64,000 bases of DNA from Sphingomonas aerophila (GTDB lineage Bacteria > Pseudomonadota > Alphaproteobacteria > Sphingomonadales > Sphingomonadaceae). A model generated the notes under the pieces. The model was not told the origin of the DNA. It made no database searches and saw only the letters and a list, made by a program, of their open reading frames with translations. Positions 16,659-25,791 of this stretch are shown here, piece after piece. The position numbers and the translations under genes were made by a program. The stretch is from assembly GCF_014199305.1 (NCBI RefSeq), contig NZ_JACIJK010000003.1, positions 124,001 to 188,000 of the forward strand. Reading direction: 5' to 3'. Position 1 is the stretch's first letter; each line of letters starts with the position of its first letter.

Positions 16659-19600
16659 ATGACCAGCCAAGCCTATGTGGAGCGCAGGAGTGAGACGCTC
16701 GTCAACTCGTCGGTTACAGGTCGCCAAAGCGAAGTAGCCGTCACGGCGCTGGCATCGGGCGGCTTTCTTGCGACCTGGACCGACGCCAGCCTGAGCGGGG
16801 GCGATGCGAGCGGCACGAGTATCAAGGGGCGGCTGTTCGATGCCAATGGCGACCCGCTGGGGGGCGAGTTCCTGGTCAACACGGCAACCCAGAACAACCA
16901 AAGCGACTCAGCGGTGACCGCGCTCGCCTCGGGCGGCTTTGCGGTGACGTGGACCGACACCAGCGGTGTCGGGGGCGACGCTGATGCCACCGCCGTAAAA
17001 ACCCAGCTGTTCGATGCCAACGGCACAAGGATCGGGACCGAGCAACTCGTCAACACGGCAACGCGGTTCAACCAGGAACTGCCCTCGATCACCAGCCTTG
17101 CTTCGGGCGGGTACGTCATCAGCTGGACCGATGGCAGTGCGACCGCCCCGGACGCGAAGGGCAATGGTGTTCGCGCGCAAATCTACTCGGCAGGGGGCGC
17201 AAAGGTCGGGGGCGAGTTCCTGATCAACTCGACGATCACCAACAGCCAGTTGTCACCCGCCCTGACCAGCCTGTCGTCCGGCGGGTTCGTGGCGACCTGG
17301 GTGGACTTCAGCGGCACGGGTGGTGACGCGAGCGCGACTGGGATCAAGGCACAGATCTTTTCCGCAACCGGCGGCAAGGTCGGTGGTGAGTTCCTGGTCA
17401 ACACCGCCACGAATGCGACGCAGGACATGCCAACGATCACGACCCTGTCGGGCGGCGGCTTCGTGGTGGTGTGGCGTGACCTGAGCGGACAGGGCGACAC
17501 CAGTGGGGCGGGGCTGAAAGCCCAGATTTTCAACGACGCCGGCGTCCGGGTCGGGGGGGAGTTCCAGGTCAACAACACGACCTTCAACACGCAGGACATG
17601 CCAACCGTCGTGGCCATGCCGGATGGCGGCTTCACCGTGAGCTGGGAAGATAACAGCAACGTTTCGAACGATGCTAGCGGCTTTGGCATCAAGTCGCAGA
17701 TGTTCGATGCGACCGGGAATCGGATCGGCAGCGAGTTCCTGGTGAACACGGCCACGACCGGCGATCAGCAGGCGCCCGCCCTCGCCGCGCTCAAGTCGGG
17801 ATCGCTGGTGTATGCCTGGACTGACTATAGCAAGACCGGCGGCGACGTGGATGGCGGCATCAAGATGCGCATCCTGCAGCCCTCGCCCGACGCCATCACC
17901 GGGCTGTCGCTCGCGCCGCTCAACCTGTCCGAGGCGGCGGTCGAGAATACACCCATCGCGACCCTGGCAGCGTCCGGCGCGCTGAACGCGAGCTATACCT
18001 ACCAGATCGTCAACGATCCCACCGGCGGAGCGTTCGAGATCAAGGGCAATGCACTGGTGGTCAAGGACAGCCTGGCGCTGGATTTCGAGACCTCGCCCAC
18101 CGTTTCGCTGACCATTCGCGTCACCGACACGTTCGGTGGCTCCTATCAGCAGACGTTCACGCTCCAGCTATCAGATGCTGCCATCGAGACGCGTTACGCC
18201 GCCAGCGAGGAGCGGACGGGGAACCAGACGACCGCTGGATCGCAATCGCAGCCAAACCTCACGAGCCTGCAGGACGGGCGATACCTCCTGGCATGGAGCG
18301 ACAGCAGCGGCGTCGGTGGCGATGCCAGCAGCTATGGGGTCAAGGGGCAGATCCTGGCGGCGAACGGTTCAAAGATCGGCAGCGAGTTCCTGGTGAACGC
18401 GGCAACCGGCAACTCGCAGGACAGCCCCGCGGCGGCCGGCCTTACATCGGGCGGGTTCGTGCTGACATGGACCGACGCGAGCGGCACGGGCGGCGATGCA
18501 TCGGGCACCGGGATCAAGATGCAGCTGTTCAACGCATCCGGCGCAAAGGTCGGTGCGGAGCTGCTGGTCAACCAGTCCACCGCCAACGCGCAGCAAACGC
18601 CCACCGTCGCGGCGCTTTCGTTCGGCGGGTATGTCGTATCCTGGTCGGACTCGAGCCGGCAGGGCGGTGACACGGACGCGTCGGCCATAAAGGCTCAGAT
18701 GTTCGACGCCAATGGCGCCCGGCTTGGCGGCGAGTTCCTGGTGAACAGCGTCACCGCGGGCATACAGGATGCGCCGAAAGTGACCGGGCTCGCTTCGGGC
18801 GGCTTTGTGATCAGCTGGCGTGACACCAGTGCGGTGGGCGGCGACAACAACAAGGACGGCGTCAAGGCGCAGATCTATGACGCCGTCGGCGCGCGGGTCG
18901 GCGGTGAGTTCCTGGTCAACACCGAAACCTATGGCAAGCAGCAGCAGCCGACGATCAGCGCGCTGTCGTCGGGTGGCTTCGTCGTCGCCTGGGCCGATGC
19001 GTCGCAGCGTGGTGTCGACACGGATTATTTCGGCATCAAGGTGCAAGTATTCGACGGCGCGGGGACGAAGGTGGGCGGCGAGGCCCTGGTCAACACCACG
19101 ACGGCGGCGGGCCAGCTGGCACCGGCGATCACCACCCTGTCCAGCGGCGGCTTTGTCGTCAGCTGGGCCGATTACAGCGGGGCTGGGCCAGAGGCGGGAA
19201 CGGCCGGCATCAAGGGGCAGATATTCACCGCCTCCGGCGCAAAGGTCGGCGGTGAGTTCCTAGTCAATAACCAGTTGCTCGGCGCCCAGGCAGAGCCGGC
19301 GATCGCGGCTGGATCGGATGGCAGCTTCGCGATCGCATGGACCGACTATGGCGGGCAGGGCGGCGACAATGTCGGCACCGGCATCAGCTATCGCTTGTTC
19401 AACCCCTTGCCCGACCAGGGTGGGCCGCCGCCATTGAACGCCCTTGCCGACACGGTGGGCGGGACCGAGGATCAGGCGCTGACGATCGACCCGGGATTGC
19501 TGATCGCCAACGACACCAGTTCCAGCAATACGCCCATCCACCTCACCAGCGTCAGCGCCCCCGTCGGCGGGGCCGTGGCGTTGCAGGCGGACGGGACTAT

Positions 19601-21191
19601 CCTGTTCACGCCGGGCGCGAACGTCAGTGGTGCCGCGTCCTTCAGCTATGCTATCGAGGATGGAAGCGGTGCGACTGCGACCGGCAGGGTCATGGTCAAC
19701 TTGGCGCCAGTCAACGACGCCCCGACTGCGCGCGCCGATCAGGTCGGCGTCGGACAGAATGGCGGAAGCATCAACGTTGCGACGTTGCTCGGCAACGACA
19801 CGGACCCGGACCCGGGTGATCGCCTGGCCTTGTCGGGCATCCCGTCCACCAGCGCGGCGGGGGTGCTGCTGTCGATCACCAACGGCACGATCAATTACGC
19901 GCCCGGCGTGTTGTTCCGGTCACTGGCCGCCGGAGAAAGCGCAACCGACAGCTTCACCTATTCGATCGTCGACAGCAATGGCGCGACGTCGAGCGCGACC
20001 GTGAACGTCACGATAGCGGGGGTGAACGACGCACCTTTCGCGCCGACCCTGTCGAACGCATCGATCGACGAGAATGCGCAGACCGGCACCGTGCTGGGTA
20101 CGGTCACGGCAAGCGATCCCGACCATGGCGATCAACTGAGGTATAGCCTGATCAACAACGCTGCCGGCCGCTTCGCCATCGACGCCGTCACCGGGGTCAT
20201 CACCTATGCCGGCGGTGCGCCCCTCGACTACGAAGCGAACGCGTCGCACCAGATTGGCGTCCGTGTCACAGACAACGGCGGCCTGTCCGTGGACCAGAGT
20301 TTCACCGTCGCTTTGAACAACCTGCCTGAGCCGAAGAGCTACAATGGCGACAACGGCGCAAACACCTTCACTGCCTCAACGAATGACCTGTGGACGATCA
20401 ACGGCAATGGCGGCAACGACATCCTGACCGGCAACGCCAGCGCGGATTCGATCTATGGCGGGTCGGGGAATGACGTGATCGACGGCGGCGGTGGCGCGGA
20501 CACGATGTACGGCGGCACGGGCAATGACACCTTCTACGTCGACCAGGCAGGCGACACGGTGATCGAAGCCTATGGCGAGGGGACCGATCTCGTTTACGCG
20601 TCGATCGATTTCGTCATGCCGGAAAATGTCGAAAAGCTAACCCAGACAGGCGTCGCCAATATCGGAGCGACCGGGAACAGCTTTGACAACACCATAACGG
20701 GCAACAATGGTGACAACGCCTTCTATGGCGCTGGCGGGCGCGATCTCATCATGGGGATGGACGGGAACGATACGCTGTTCGGCGAGGCCGGGGGTGATTA
20801 TCTGCAGGGCGGAAACGGTGATGACGTCCTTGTCGGCGGCGCCGGGTCCGACGAATTGACGGGCGGGGCGGGGGCCGACCGGTTCGTCTTCGACTCGCTC
20901 ACAGTCTCGGCGGATCGCGACACGGTGAAGGATTTCACCCCGGGCGAGGATCTGTTCGCGCTCGACCGGTCCGTATTCAGTGCCCTGTCCAGCCTGGCGG
21001 CAGGCGCCCTCCCGAATTCGGCCTTTATCAACGGGCCCGCAGCGCTGACGACCGACCAGCGCCTGGTTTATACCAAAGGCAATGGTGCACTGTACTACGA
21101 CCCGGACGGATCGGGCTCGGCCGCGATGATCCAGATCGCGGTTCTGAACACGAAGCCCGACCTGACCGCTCACGACTTTGTCCTGATCTGA
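16659..21191 (+). CDS. Giant RTX secreted protein with two seven-repeat blocks, cadherin-like domains and Ca-binding repeats
   Basis: A 1510-residue protein without an N-terminal signal, as usual for type I secretion. Residues about 14-410 hold seven repeats of ~58 residues built on LVNTAT...Q...P....L.SGGFVVxWxDxSG, a cadherin-like domain follows (about 412-505), then seven more repeats (about 510-915). Next come bacterial Ig/cadherin-like domains with VNDAP linkers (about 920-1220) and RTX nonapeptides of the GGxGxDxxx type (about 1230-1440) ending in a C-terminal secretion region. Likely role: surface adhesin or matrix protein. No ABC exporter or outer-membrane channel gene lies in the window. 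Convergent with the smaller RTX gene, 25 bases away. Confidence 0.88.
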   Translation: MTSQAYVERRSETLVNSSVTGRQSEVAVTALASGGFLATWTDASLSGGDASGTSIKGRLFDANGDPLGGEFLVNTATQNNQSDSAVTALASGGFAVTWTDTSGVGGDADATAVKTQLFDANGTRIGTEQLVNTATRFNQELPSITSLASGGYVISWTDGSATAPDAKGNGVRAQIYSAGGAKVGGEFLINSTITNSQLSPALTSLSSGGFVATWVDFSGTGGDASATGIKAQIFSATGGKVGGEFLVNTATNATQDMPTITTLSGGGFVVVWRDLSGQGDTSGAGLKAQIFNDAGVRVGGEFQVNNTTFNTQDMPTVVAMPDGGFTVSWEDNSNVSNDASGFGIKSQMFDATGNRIGSEFLVNTATTGDQQAPALAALKSGSLVYAWTDYSKTGGDVDGGIKMRILQPSPDAITGLSLAPLNLSEAAVENTPIATLAASGALNASYTYQIVNDPTGGAFEIKGNALVVKDSLALDFETSPTVSLTIRVTDTFGGSYQQTFTLQLSDAAIETRYAASEERTGNQTTAGSQSQPNLTSLQDGRYLLAWSDSSGVGGDASSYGVKGQILAANGSKIGSEFLVNAATGNSQDSPAAAGLTSGGFVLTWTDASGTGGDASGTGIKMQLFNASGAKVGAELLVNQSTANAQQTPTVAALSFGGYVVSWSDSSRQGGDTDASAIKAQMFDANGARLGGEFLVNSVTAGIQDAPKVTGLASGGFVISWRDTSAVGGDNNKDGVKAQIYDAVGARVGGEFLVNTETYGKQQQPTISALSSGGFVVAWADASQRGVDTDYFGIKVQVFDGAGTKVGGEALVNTTTAAGQLAPAITTLSSGGFVVSWADYSGAGPEAGTAGIKGQIFTASGAKVGGEFLVNNQLLGAQAEPAIAAGSDGSFAIAWTDYGGQGGDNVGTGISYRLFNPLPDQGGPPPLNALADTVGGTEDQALTIDPGLLIANDTSSSNTPIHLTSVSAPVGGAVALQADGTILFTPGANVSGAASFSYAIEDGSGATATGRVMVNLAPVNDAPTARADQVGVGQNGGSINVATLLGNDTDPDPGDRLALSGIPSTSAAGVLLSITNGTINYAPGVLFRSLAAGESATDSFTYSIVDSNGATSSATVNVTIAGVNDAPFAPTLSNASIDENAQTGTVLGTVTASDPDHGDQLRYSLINNAAGRFAIDAVTGVITYAGGAPLDYEANASHQIGVRVTDNGGLSVDQSFTVALNNLPEPKSYNGDNGANTFTASTNDLWTINGNGGNDILTGNASADSIYGGSGNDVIDGGGGADTMYGGTGNDTFYVDQAGDTVIEAYGEGTDLVYASIDFVMPENVEKLTQTGVANIGATGNSFDNTITGNNGDNAFYGAGGRDLIMGMDGNDTLFGEAGGDYLQGGNGDDVLVGGAGSDELTGGAGADRFVFDSLTVSADRDTVKDFTPGEDLFALDRSVFSALSSLAAGALPNSAFINGPAALTTDQRLVYTKGNGALYYDPDGSGSAAMIQIAVLNTKPDLTAHDFVLI

Positions 21192-21216
21192 CCCGCGGTT
21201 CGGCGGGCCAGCAGGG

Positions 21217-22410
21217 TCAAGCAAACAGGAAGTCGGCGGCCGAGAAGCTGGCCGCGCTCAGCGTACCCGCAGGGTCGGCGACGCTGATGGCGAATGTCGC
21301 GCCGCTGGCGGTCGTCGCGGCCAGCACGACGCTGCCATCGGGCACGTCATAGGCGAAGATCGATCCGGCCCCGCCGCCCGGCGCATAGGTGGTGATGCCC
21401 AGCCCTTCGATCCGGATATAGTCCTTCCCATCCTCAAAATCCTGGATGGTATCGACGCCGTCCAGCGCGCCGGTAGCGGTGAAGCCGAACCAGTCGGCAC
21501 CCGCCCCGCCCCAGAGCTGGTCCTGCCCGGCACCGCCGTACAGCCGGTCGAAACCGCTGTCGCCATAGAGCAGGTCGTTGCCCTCATTGCCTTCCAATCG
21601 GTCGTCGCCACGCCCGCCGGAAAGGGAATCGTTGCCGGCCTCACCATAAAGCATGTCGGCGTTGGCTCCTCCATAGAGCTGATCGTCGCCCGCGCCCGCT
21701 TCCAGCAGGTCGTTGCCGTCGCCGCCGTCGAGCACGTCGATGCCGTCCTCTGCCGAGAGCACGTCATCTCCCGGGCCGCCGTCCAGGTAATTGTTGCCGT
21801 TGCCCCCGTCGACATCGTCGTTGCCGTCGCCGCCGAACACATGATCGTTATCGGCCTGGCCCTTCAGCTTGTCGTTGCCGCCTTCGCCATAGATCCAGTC
21901 GTCTCCCGCCCCACCGCCGACAGCCTGGGTCGTGAGCTTGCCCGTTGCGGGGCTGATTTCCTTGTAGAAGCCATCGTCACCCTCGCCGGCGTGGATGATG
22001 TCGTTGCCGGGGCCTCCGTCCAGGTAATCTCGGCCGCCGCCCGCGAAGATAACGTCATCGCCGGTATCGCCCAGGATCTGGTCATGCCCGTCACCGGACT
22101 CGATCACGTCGTTTCCATCACCGCCCGAGAACGTGTTGTTGCCGTACAGGTCGGTCAGATGGTCGTCTTCCCAGCCCCCATCCAGCAGGTCATTGCCAAC
22201 GCCGCCGTCGAGCCAGTCTGCGCCATGTCCTCCCTTCAGGAAGTCGTTCCCCGCCTGGCCATAAAGTGTGTCATCGCCGTCGCCGCCCTCAACGTAATCG
22301 TCGCCATTGCCGGCCCAGATGCGGTCATTCCCCCCCAGGCCATAGATCTCGTCGGCTACAGTGGTGCCGGTGATGTCGTCGGCGATCGTCCGTCCCTTGA
22401 GATTGGCCAT
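21217..22410 (-). CDS. RTX calcium-binding repeat protein
   Basis: About 397 residues, almost wholly RTX nonapeptides such as GGDGDDTLYG and GGVGNDLLDGG, each able to bind calcium in a parallel beta-roll, followed by a short C-terminal domain with FEDGKDYIRIEG, the usual closing part of secreted RTX proteins. Start is ATG at 22410, preceded by GGAGAGG seven bases upstream; a longer frame to 22593 lacks a site. Likely exported by a type I system encoded elsewhere. No enzymatic domain is visible, so a structural or adhesive role is the simplest reading. Confidence 0.87.
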   Translation of the reverse strand: MANLKGRTIADDITGTTVADEIYGLGGNDRIWAGNGDDYVEGGDGDDTLYGQAGNDFLKGGHGADWLDGGVGNDLLDGGWEDDHLTDLYGNNTFSGGDGNDVIESGDGHDQILGDTGDDVIFAGGGRDYLDGGPGNDIIHAGEGDDGFYKEISPATGKLTTQAVGGGAGDDWIYGEGGNDKLKGQADNDHVFGGDGNDDVDGGNGNNYLDGGPGDDVLSAEDGIDVLDGGDGNDLLEAGAGDDQLYGGANADMLYGEAGNDSLSGGRGDDRLEGNEGNDLLYGDSGFDRLYGGAGQDQLWGGAGADWFGFTATGALDGVDTIQDFEDGKDYIRIEGLGITTYAPGGGAGSIFAYDVPDGSVVLAATTASGATFAISVADPAGTLSAASFSAADFLFA

Positions 22411-22892
22411 GGAAACCTCTCCGGCAAAGCGGTCCGGCCCGGTGGGCTGGGCCGGACGGCATGAAAGCGGAAGTGTAATCCGGCCAGGACCTGATCGAGC
22501 CATGCTTGGCGGCGGTACTCCCAATGCGCCGATAACAAGCCGAACGGGCCATGGGTGGCCCATGCCGACGCGAACCGATCGGCATGCCGCCATACGACCT
22601 ACCGCTTTGTACGCGGGTAATCACCGGCCCTTTCCCAAGCTTTGCTCCATGCCAGATATAGATGTGATCTCAGCTGATGCTGCAACGAACGGCCAAACCT
22701 GTGCCGACGTCCTATCTGACTTTAGAAGGTACAGAAGAACAGCGGCTCTCCGAAACGCCCGCGACTGTGCGTGTACGTCAGGTCGAGCGAGGACCTGTCA
22801 AACTCGGTCCCAATCTAGAACATAAGTCCGGCAATGACTTTGAGATCGCGTTATAGAACGGTATGGACAACTCAATCATCAGTTGATAACTT
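22411..22892. other. 482-base intergenic region between RTX gene and Dlt-like cassette
   Basis: No convincing gene is seen. It contains a perfect 9-base inverted repeat around 22428-22453 (GTCCGGCCC...GGGCCGGAC) and, at 22594-22612 read on the minus strand, ACAAAGCGGTAGGTC, a weaker match to the GAAAGGGGTAGG motif and about 185 bases before the RTX start. The right half (about 22640-22892) is visibly richer in A and T than its surroundings and probably holds the promoter of the cassette at 22893. Confidence 0.5.
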
Positions 22893-23183
22893 ATGATAAC
22901 GAAGCCTGATCCGGGGCTGGCTTCTGCGAATGGGGTGGTGATGGCGAACGACCTGGCTTCGGAGCTTACCGGATATATCGTTCAGCATTGCGGACTTTCC
23001 GCATCAAGGATCAATGACGAGGCGCTGCTATTTTCAACGGGCGCGCTGGACTCTTTCTCCTTGATCGACATTGTGACATTTCTTGAGCAGAGAACGGGCG
23101 TGAAGGTGAGGCCCCGCGACCTGGAATTGGGTAACTTCGATTCCGTGTCGCGGATGGTCGCTTATGTCGCCCGCCACGGATAG
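22893..23183 (+). CDS. Acyl carrier protein (DltC-like)
   Basis: A 96-residue carrier protein. The phosphopantetheine site is the serine in GALDSFSLIDIVTFLEQRTG, followed by the acidic helix typical of carrier proteins; DltC uses the same D-S-(L/F) form. It would carry a thioester made by the ligase encoded next (overlap of 20 bases). ATG at 22893 gives the longest form; ATG at 22941 (MANDLASEL) would give a length nearer to DltC (about 80 residues) and is equally likely. The neighbours make it part of an acyl-transfer cassette rather than fatty acid synthesis. Confidence 0.85.
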   Translation: MITKPDPGLASANGVVMANDLASELTGYIVQHCGLSASRINDEALLFSTGALDSFSLIDIVTFLEQRTGVKVRPRDLELGNFDSVSRMVAYVARHG

Positions 23184-24555
23184 CGGCACGGATCTGAGGG
23201 CGTCGATCCGGGCGGCGCTGGAGGGTCGGTCGGGTTTCGAGGCGACCGATGGCGACACGGCCTTTTCCGCTGTGCCCGTCCAGGACTGGGCGGCTTATGC
23301 CCGGCAGTTCCTGTTCTGGAAGACGAGCAACAGCCTGATCGCAGTGCGTCACTTGCTCGAGGCGATCGACGCGGGCGTCGTCCCGATCCTGGTTCCGCCA
23401 CGCATCCCAGCTCACAAGCTCTCCACGTTGCGCCTCGACCATCCTGGCTTCGGCTATTTCGACGGGGAGGAAATCGAGCCGGTGCCGGCACCGGTGCATG
23501 TGCACGCGGACGCGATCCTGTGCGTGTTGACGAGTGGATCGACGGGAAAGCCCAAATTGGTCGCCGCCAGCGATGCCGGGCTGACGGCAGGCATCCGCGC
23601 CATTCACGCATCGCAGCATTTGGAGGAAATCGCGAGCACGGGCGTGGTGTTGCCGCTGGCCTATTCCTTTGCGCTCGTGAACCAGCTCCTTTGGGCGGTG
23701 TTGTTCGAGCGACGTCTGGTGCTGCTGCCGGGAATGGTCGATCCGGCCAGCACTTTGGACATGGCTCGCCGCGAGCATGTCGCGATGCTGTGCATGGTGG
23801 CCGCACAGGTTCAAACCCTTGCAGCGCTCGGCTTCGATGCGGAAGAAGCGCTGGCGTCGGTCAAGATCGTCAACCTGGCCGGCAGCACTTTTCCCCTCTC
23901 TCATCTTGGATCGCTGCGGGCGATGTTCCCCTCGGCCCGCTTCTTCAACAATTATGGTTGTACCGAAGCCATGCCACGTTTGACGGCGGCCGAGGTCGTC
24001 AGCGATGACCATCCCGTGACGCTCGTCGGTCGCCCCATCGCCGGCGTATCGATACGCATTGCCGGCGAAGATCCCGACGTCGGACCCATCGAGTTCAAGT
24101 CGGCTTCGGCCTCGATTGGGCTGCTTCGGCCAGACGGCACGGTCGAACCCCATGGCGAATGGATCGCGTCGGGCGACCTTGGCCGTTTCGACAACGGCGA
24201 CCTGCACGTCTTGGGCCGGCATGATCAGGTGGTGAAGCTTGGCGGTGAGCGGGTCAGCCTGCTGGAAATCGAGTACGCCCTGCAGTCGGCCGACATGTCG
24301 AGCATTGCTGCTTGGGCAGAGCCTGGGGATCGCGAGGGTGAGGCCGTGCTGGTCGCGGTAATGGCGGGGCAAGAGCCCCCGACCACGGCAGAGCTGATGC
24401 GCCACCTTCGCGAAAGGCTGCCCCGGCCGATGTGGCCAAGCCGCATGCTTTGGGCGGAGGAATGGCCCCTATTGCCAAATGGCAAGACGGACCGCGTGGA
24501 GTTGCAGCGCCTGGTCCGCAGCGACAGCCTGCCCAGGCTGTATCCGGCGAACTGA
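23164..24555 (+). CDS. AMP-dependent acyl/aminoacyl ligase (DltA-like adenylation enzyme)
   Basis: A 463-residue adenylation enzyme. The core motifs are present in order: LTSGSTGKPK (A3, about residues 121-130), NNYGCTEAM (A5), SGDLGRFDNGDLHVLGRHDQ (A7-A8) with VKLGGERV, and PNGKTDR with the A10 lysine. It should activate a carboxylic acid with ATP and load it on the carrier protein encoded upstream. The acid is unknown; DltA homologues use D-alanine, but this enzyme is shorter than DltA (about 500 residues) and the specificity pocket cannot be read by eye. It overlaps the carrier gene and is followed after three bases by the SGNH gene. Confidence 0.88.
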   Translation: MSPATDSGTDLRASIRAALEGRSGFEATDGDTAFSAVPVQDWAAYARQFLFWKTSNSLIAVRHLLEAIDAGVVPILVPPRIPAHKLSTLRLDHPGFGYFDGEEIEPVPAPVHVHADAILCVLTSGSTGKPKLVAASDAGLTAGIRAIHASQHLEEIASTGVVLPLAYSFALVNQLLWAVLFERRLVLLPGMVDPASTLDMARREHVAMLCMVAAQVQTLAALGFDAEEALASVKIVNLAGSTFPLSHLGSLRAMFPSARFFNNYGCTEAMPRLTAAEVVSDDHPVTLVGRPIAGVSIRIAGEDPDVGPIEFKSASASIGLLRPDGTVEPHGEWIASGDLGRFDNGDLHVLGRHDQVVKLGGERVSLLEIEYALQSADMSSIAAWAEPGDREGEAVLVAVMAGQEPPTTAELMRHLRERLPRPMWPSRMLWAEEWPLLPNGKTDRVELQRLVRSDSLPRLYPAN

Positions 24556-24558
24556 GGA

Positions 24559-25659
24559 ATGAGCGATGATCCCGCCGTCGGCCCAACGACCCTTGGGCGG
24601 TCGTTCCTGGCGGGGCTGCTTCGTCCCTCTGCATTGGGGCTGGGCACAACGCTGATCGTCACACTCGCGCTGTTTGCGGCTTTGTCGCAGATCACCGCGG
24701 AGCAGGTTCAGCGACTTGCCGGCTGGATGGGGGGTGATCGCACTTCACAGTCGATCGACGTCTATCTCGTGACCAGCCGTGCGTTGGGGCTGGCGATGTC
24801 CCGTACTCGGGAGCCGAGCCTGGTGCTGCTCGGCGGATCAACAACTCGTGAGAGTTTCGACGAACGCCTGGCCAGTCAACTGCTCGGGTTCGGCGCGAGC
24901 GGCCACCGGGTCACCAATCTTTCCGGCAGCGGCCAAACGATCATTGAGTCGGTTGCGCTGGCCGACATGCTTCCCCCACAATTCCGCGGCGTCGTGGTCC
25001 TGGGCGTCAATCCGATCCGGTTGGGCAAAGCAAACGACCCGGAGTCCGTCCTGCACCCCCGGTACGGCGTCTCTTCCCCGTTCATGGCCGAACAAGCGCG
25101 GCGGCTGGGCGTGCGGCCCGATCCGATCACCGGGCGCTTTGCGATAGACCAGCGCGCCTTTCTGCATCGCATGTGGGGCGACCTGACCGCCAATCCGGGG
25201 ACGCTGATGCGCGCACGTGAAGAAAACCCCAGGCGGCATTGGTATTACGACAAGTAGCCCCTGCCCGAGGCCATTCTGCGCCAGAATCTGCAACTGACCA
25301 GCCGTGATCTGGCCGGATACGACCGCGTAGCTCGCGACAACATGGAAGCACTGGCGGGTCTGATCGCGCGGTTGAGGTCGCACAACATCAGCATCGTCCT
25401 GCTGGAGGCGCCGGTGAGCCCGCGCTTCGTCAGGGAAGGTATCGGGCCCGCAGCCTATCAACACCACCTCGGCACGATGCGAGCCTTCGCCGCGCGTGAG
25501 GGCGTCCCGTACCTCAACAACAATGCTGATGCGGATCTTCGCACCCAGGACTTCTTCGACTGGGGGCATCTTCGCAACCCGGCGGTAACTGATCGGCTGA
25601 CGCGAAGGCTGATCACCCAGATCCAGCCCATATTTCGCGCGCAGGAGCAGAGCCGATGA
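24559..25659 (+). pseudogene. SGNH/DltD-like protein gene with an in-frame TAG
   Basis: The frame stays open and conserved on both sides of a TAG at 25255-25257 (codon 233 of 367). Before it lie an N-terminal membrane anchor and the serine motif LVLLGGSTTRES (about residue 93). After it, in the same frame, PLPEAILRQNL... continues to the C-terminal DWGHL motif (D334, H337). DltD proteins use the same Ser and DxxH residues to finish acyl transfer outside the membrane. Termination at TAG would leave 232 residues without the DxxH. Either a single-base nonsense mutation, a sequence error or readthrough. The frame ends overlapping the next small gene. Confidence 0.8.
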
Positions 25660-25787
25660 ACAAGACAGCCAGACGAGTCGGGGCATTGATCCAGGGCGCG
25701 GTGCTGGGCCTGGCACTCACCCATTCGATCCTGACGCTGACGTTGATCGCCAGTGGTATCCGCCTGTTCCGATACCAGGGCTTCTAG
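25656..25787 (+). CDS. 43-residue membrane microprotein with C-terminal FRYQGF (DltX-like)
   Basis: ATG at 25656 overlaps the SGNH stop (ATGA); the frame ends at TAG 25785-25787. The product has a basic N-terminus (MNKTARR), one hydrophobic helix (about residues 10-33) and ends exactly at RLFRYQGF. DltX, the small protein of Gram-positive dlt operons, is also about 45-50 residues with one membrane helix and a terminal F-x-Y-x-x-F, whose tyrosine is reported to carry the acyl group from DltB to the acceptor. The match in size, topology, terminal motif and position (between SGNH and MBOAT genes) is why I call it a gene. No close homologue can be checked here. Confidence 0.75.
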   Translation: MNKTARRVGALIQGAVLGLALTHSILTLTLIASGIRLFRYQGF

Positions 25788-25791
25788 GCGA

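Noticed and set aside
22361..22825. Plus-strand open frame across the intergenic region
   Set aside because: It begins inside the RTX gene on the other strand, has no ribosome site or domain, and its composition looks like chance.
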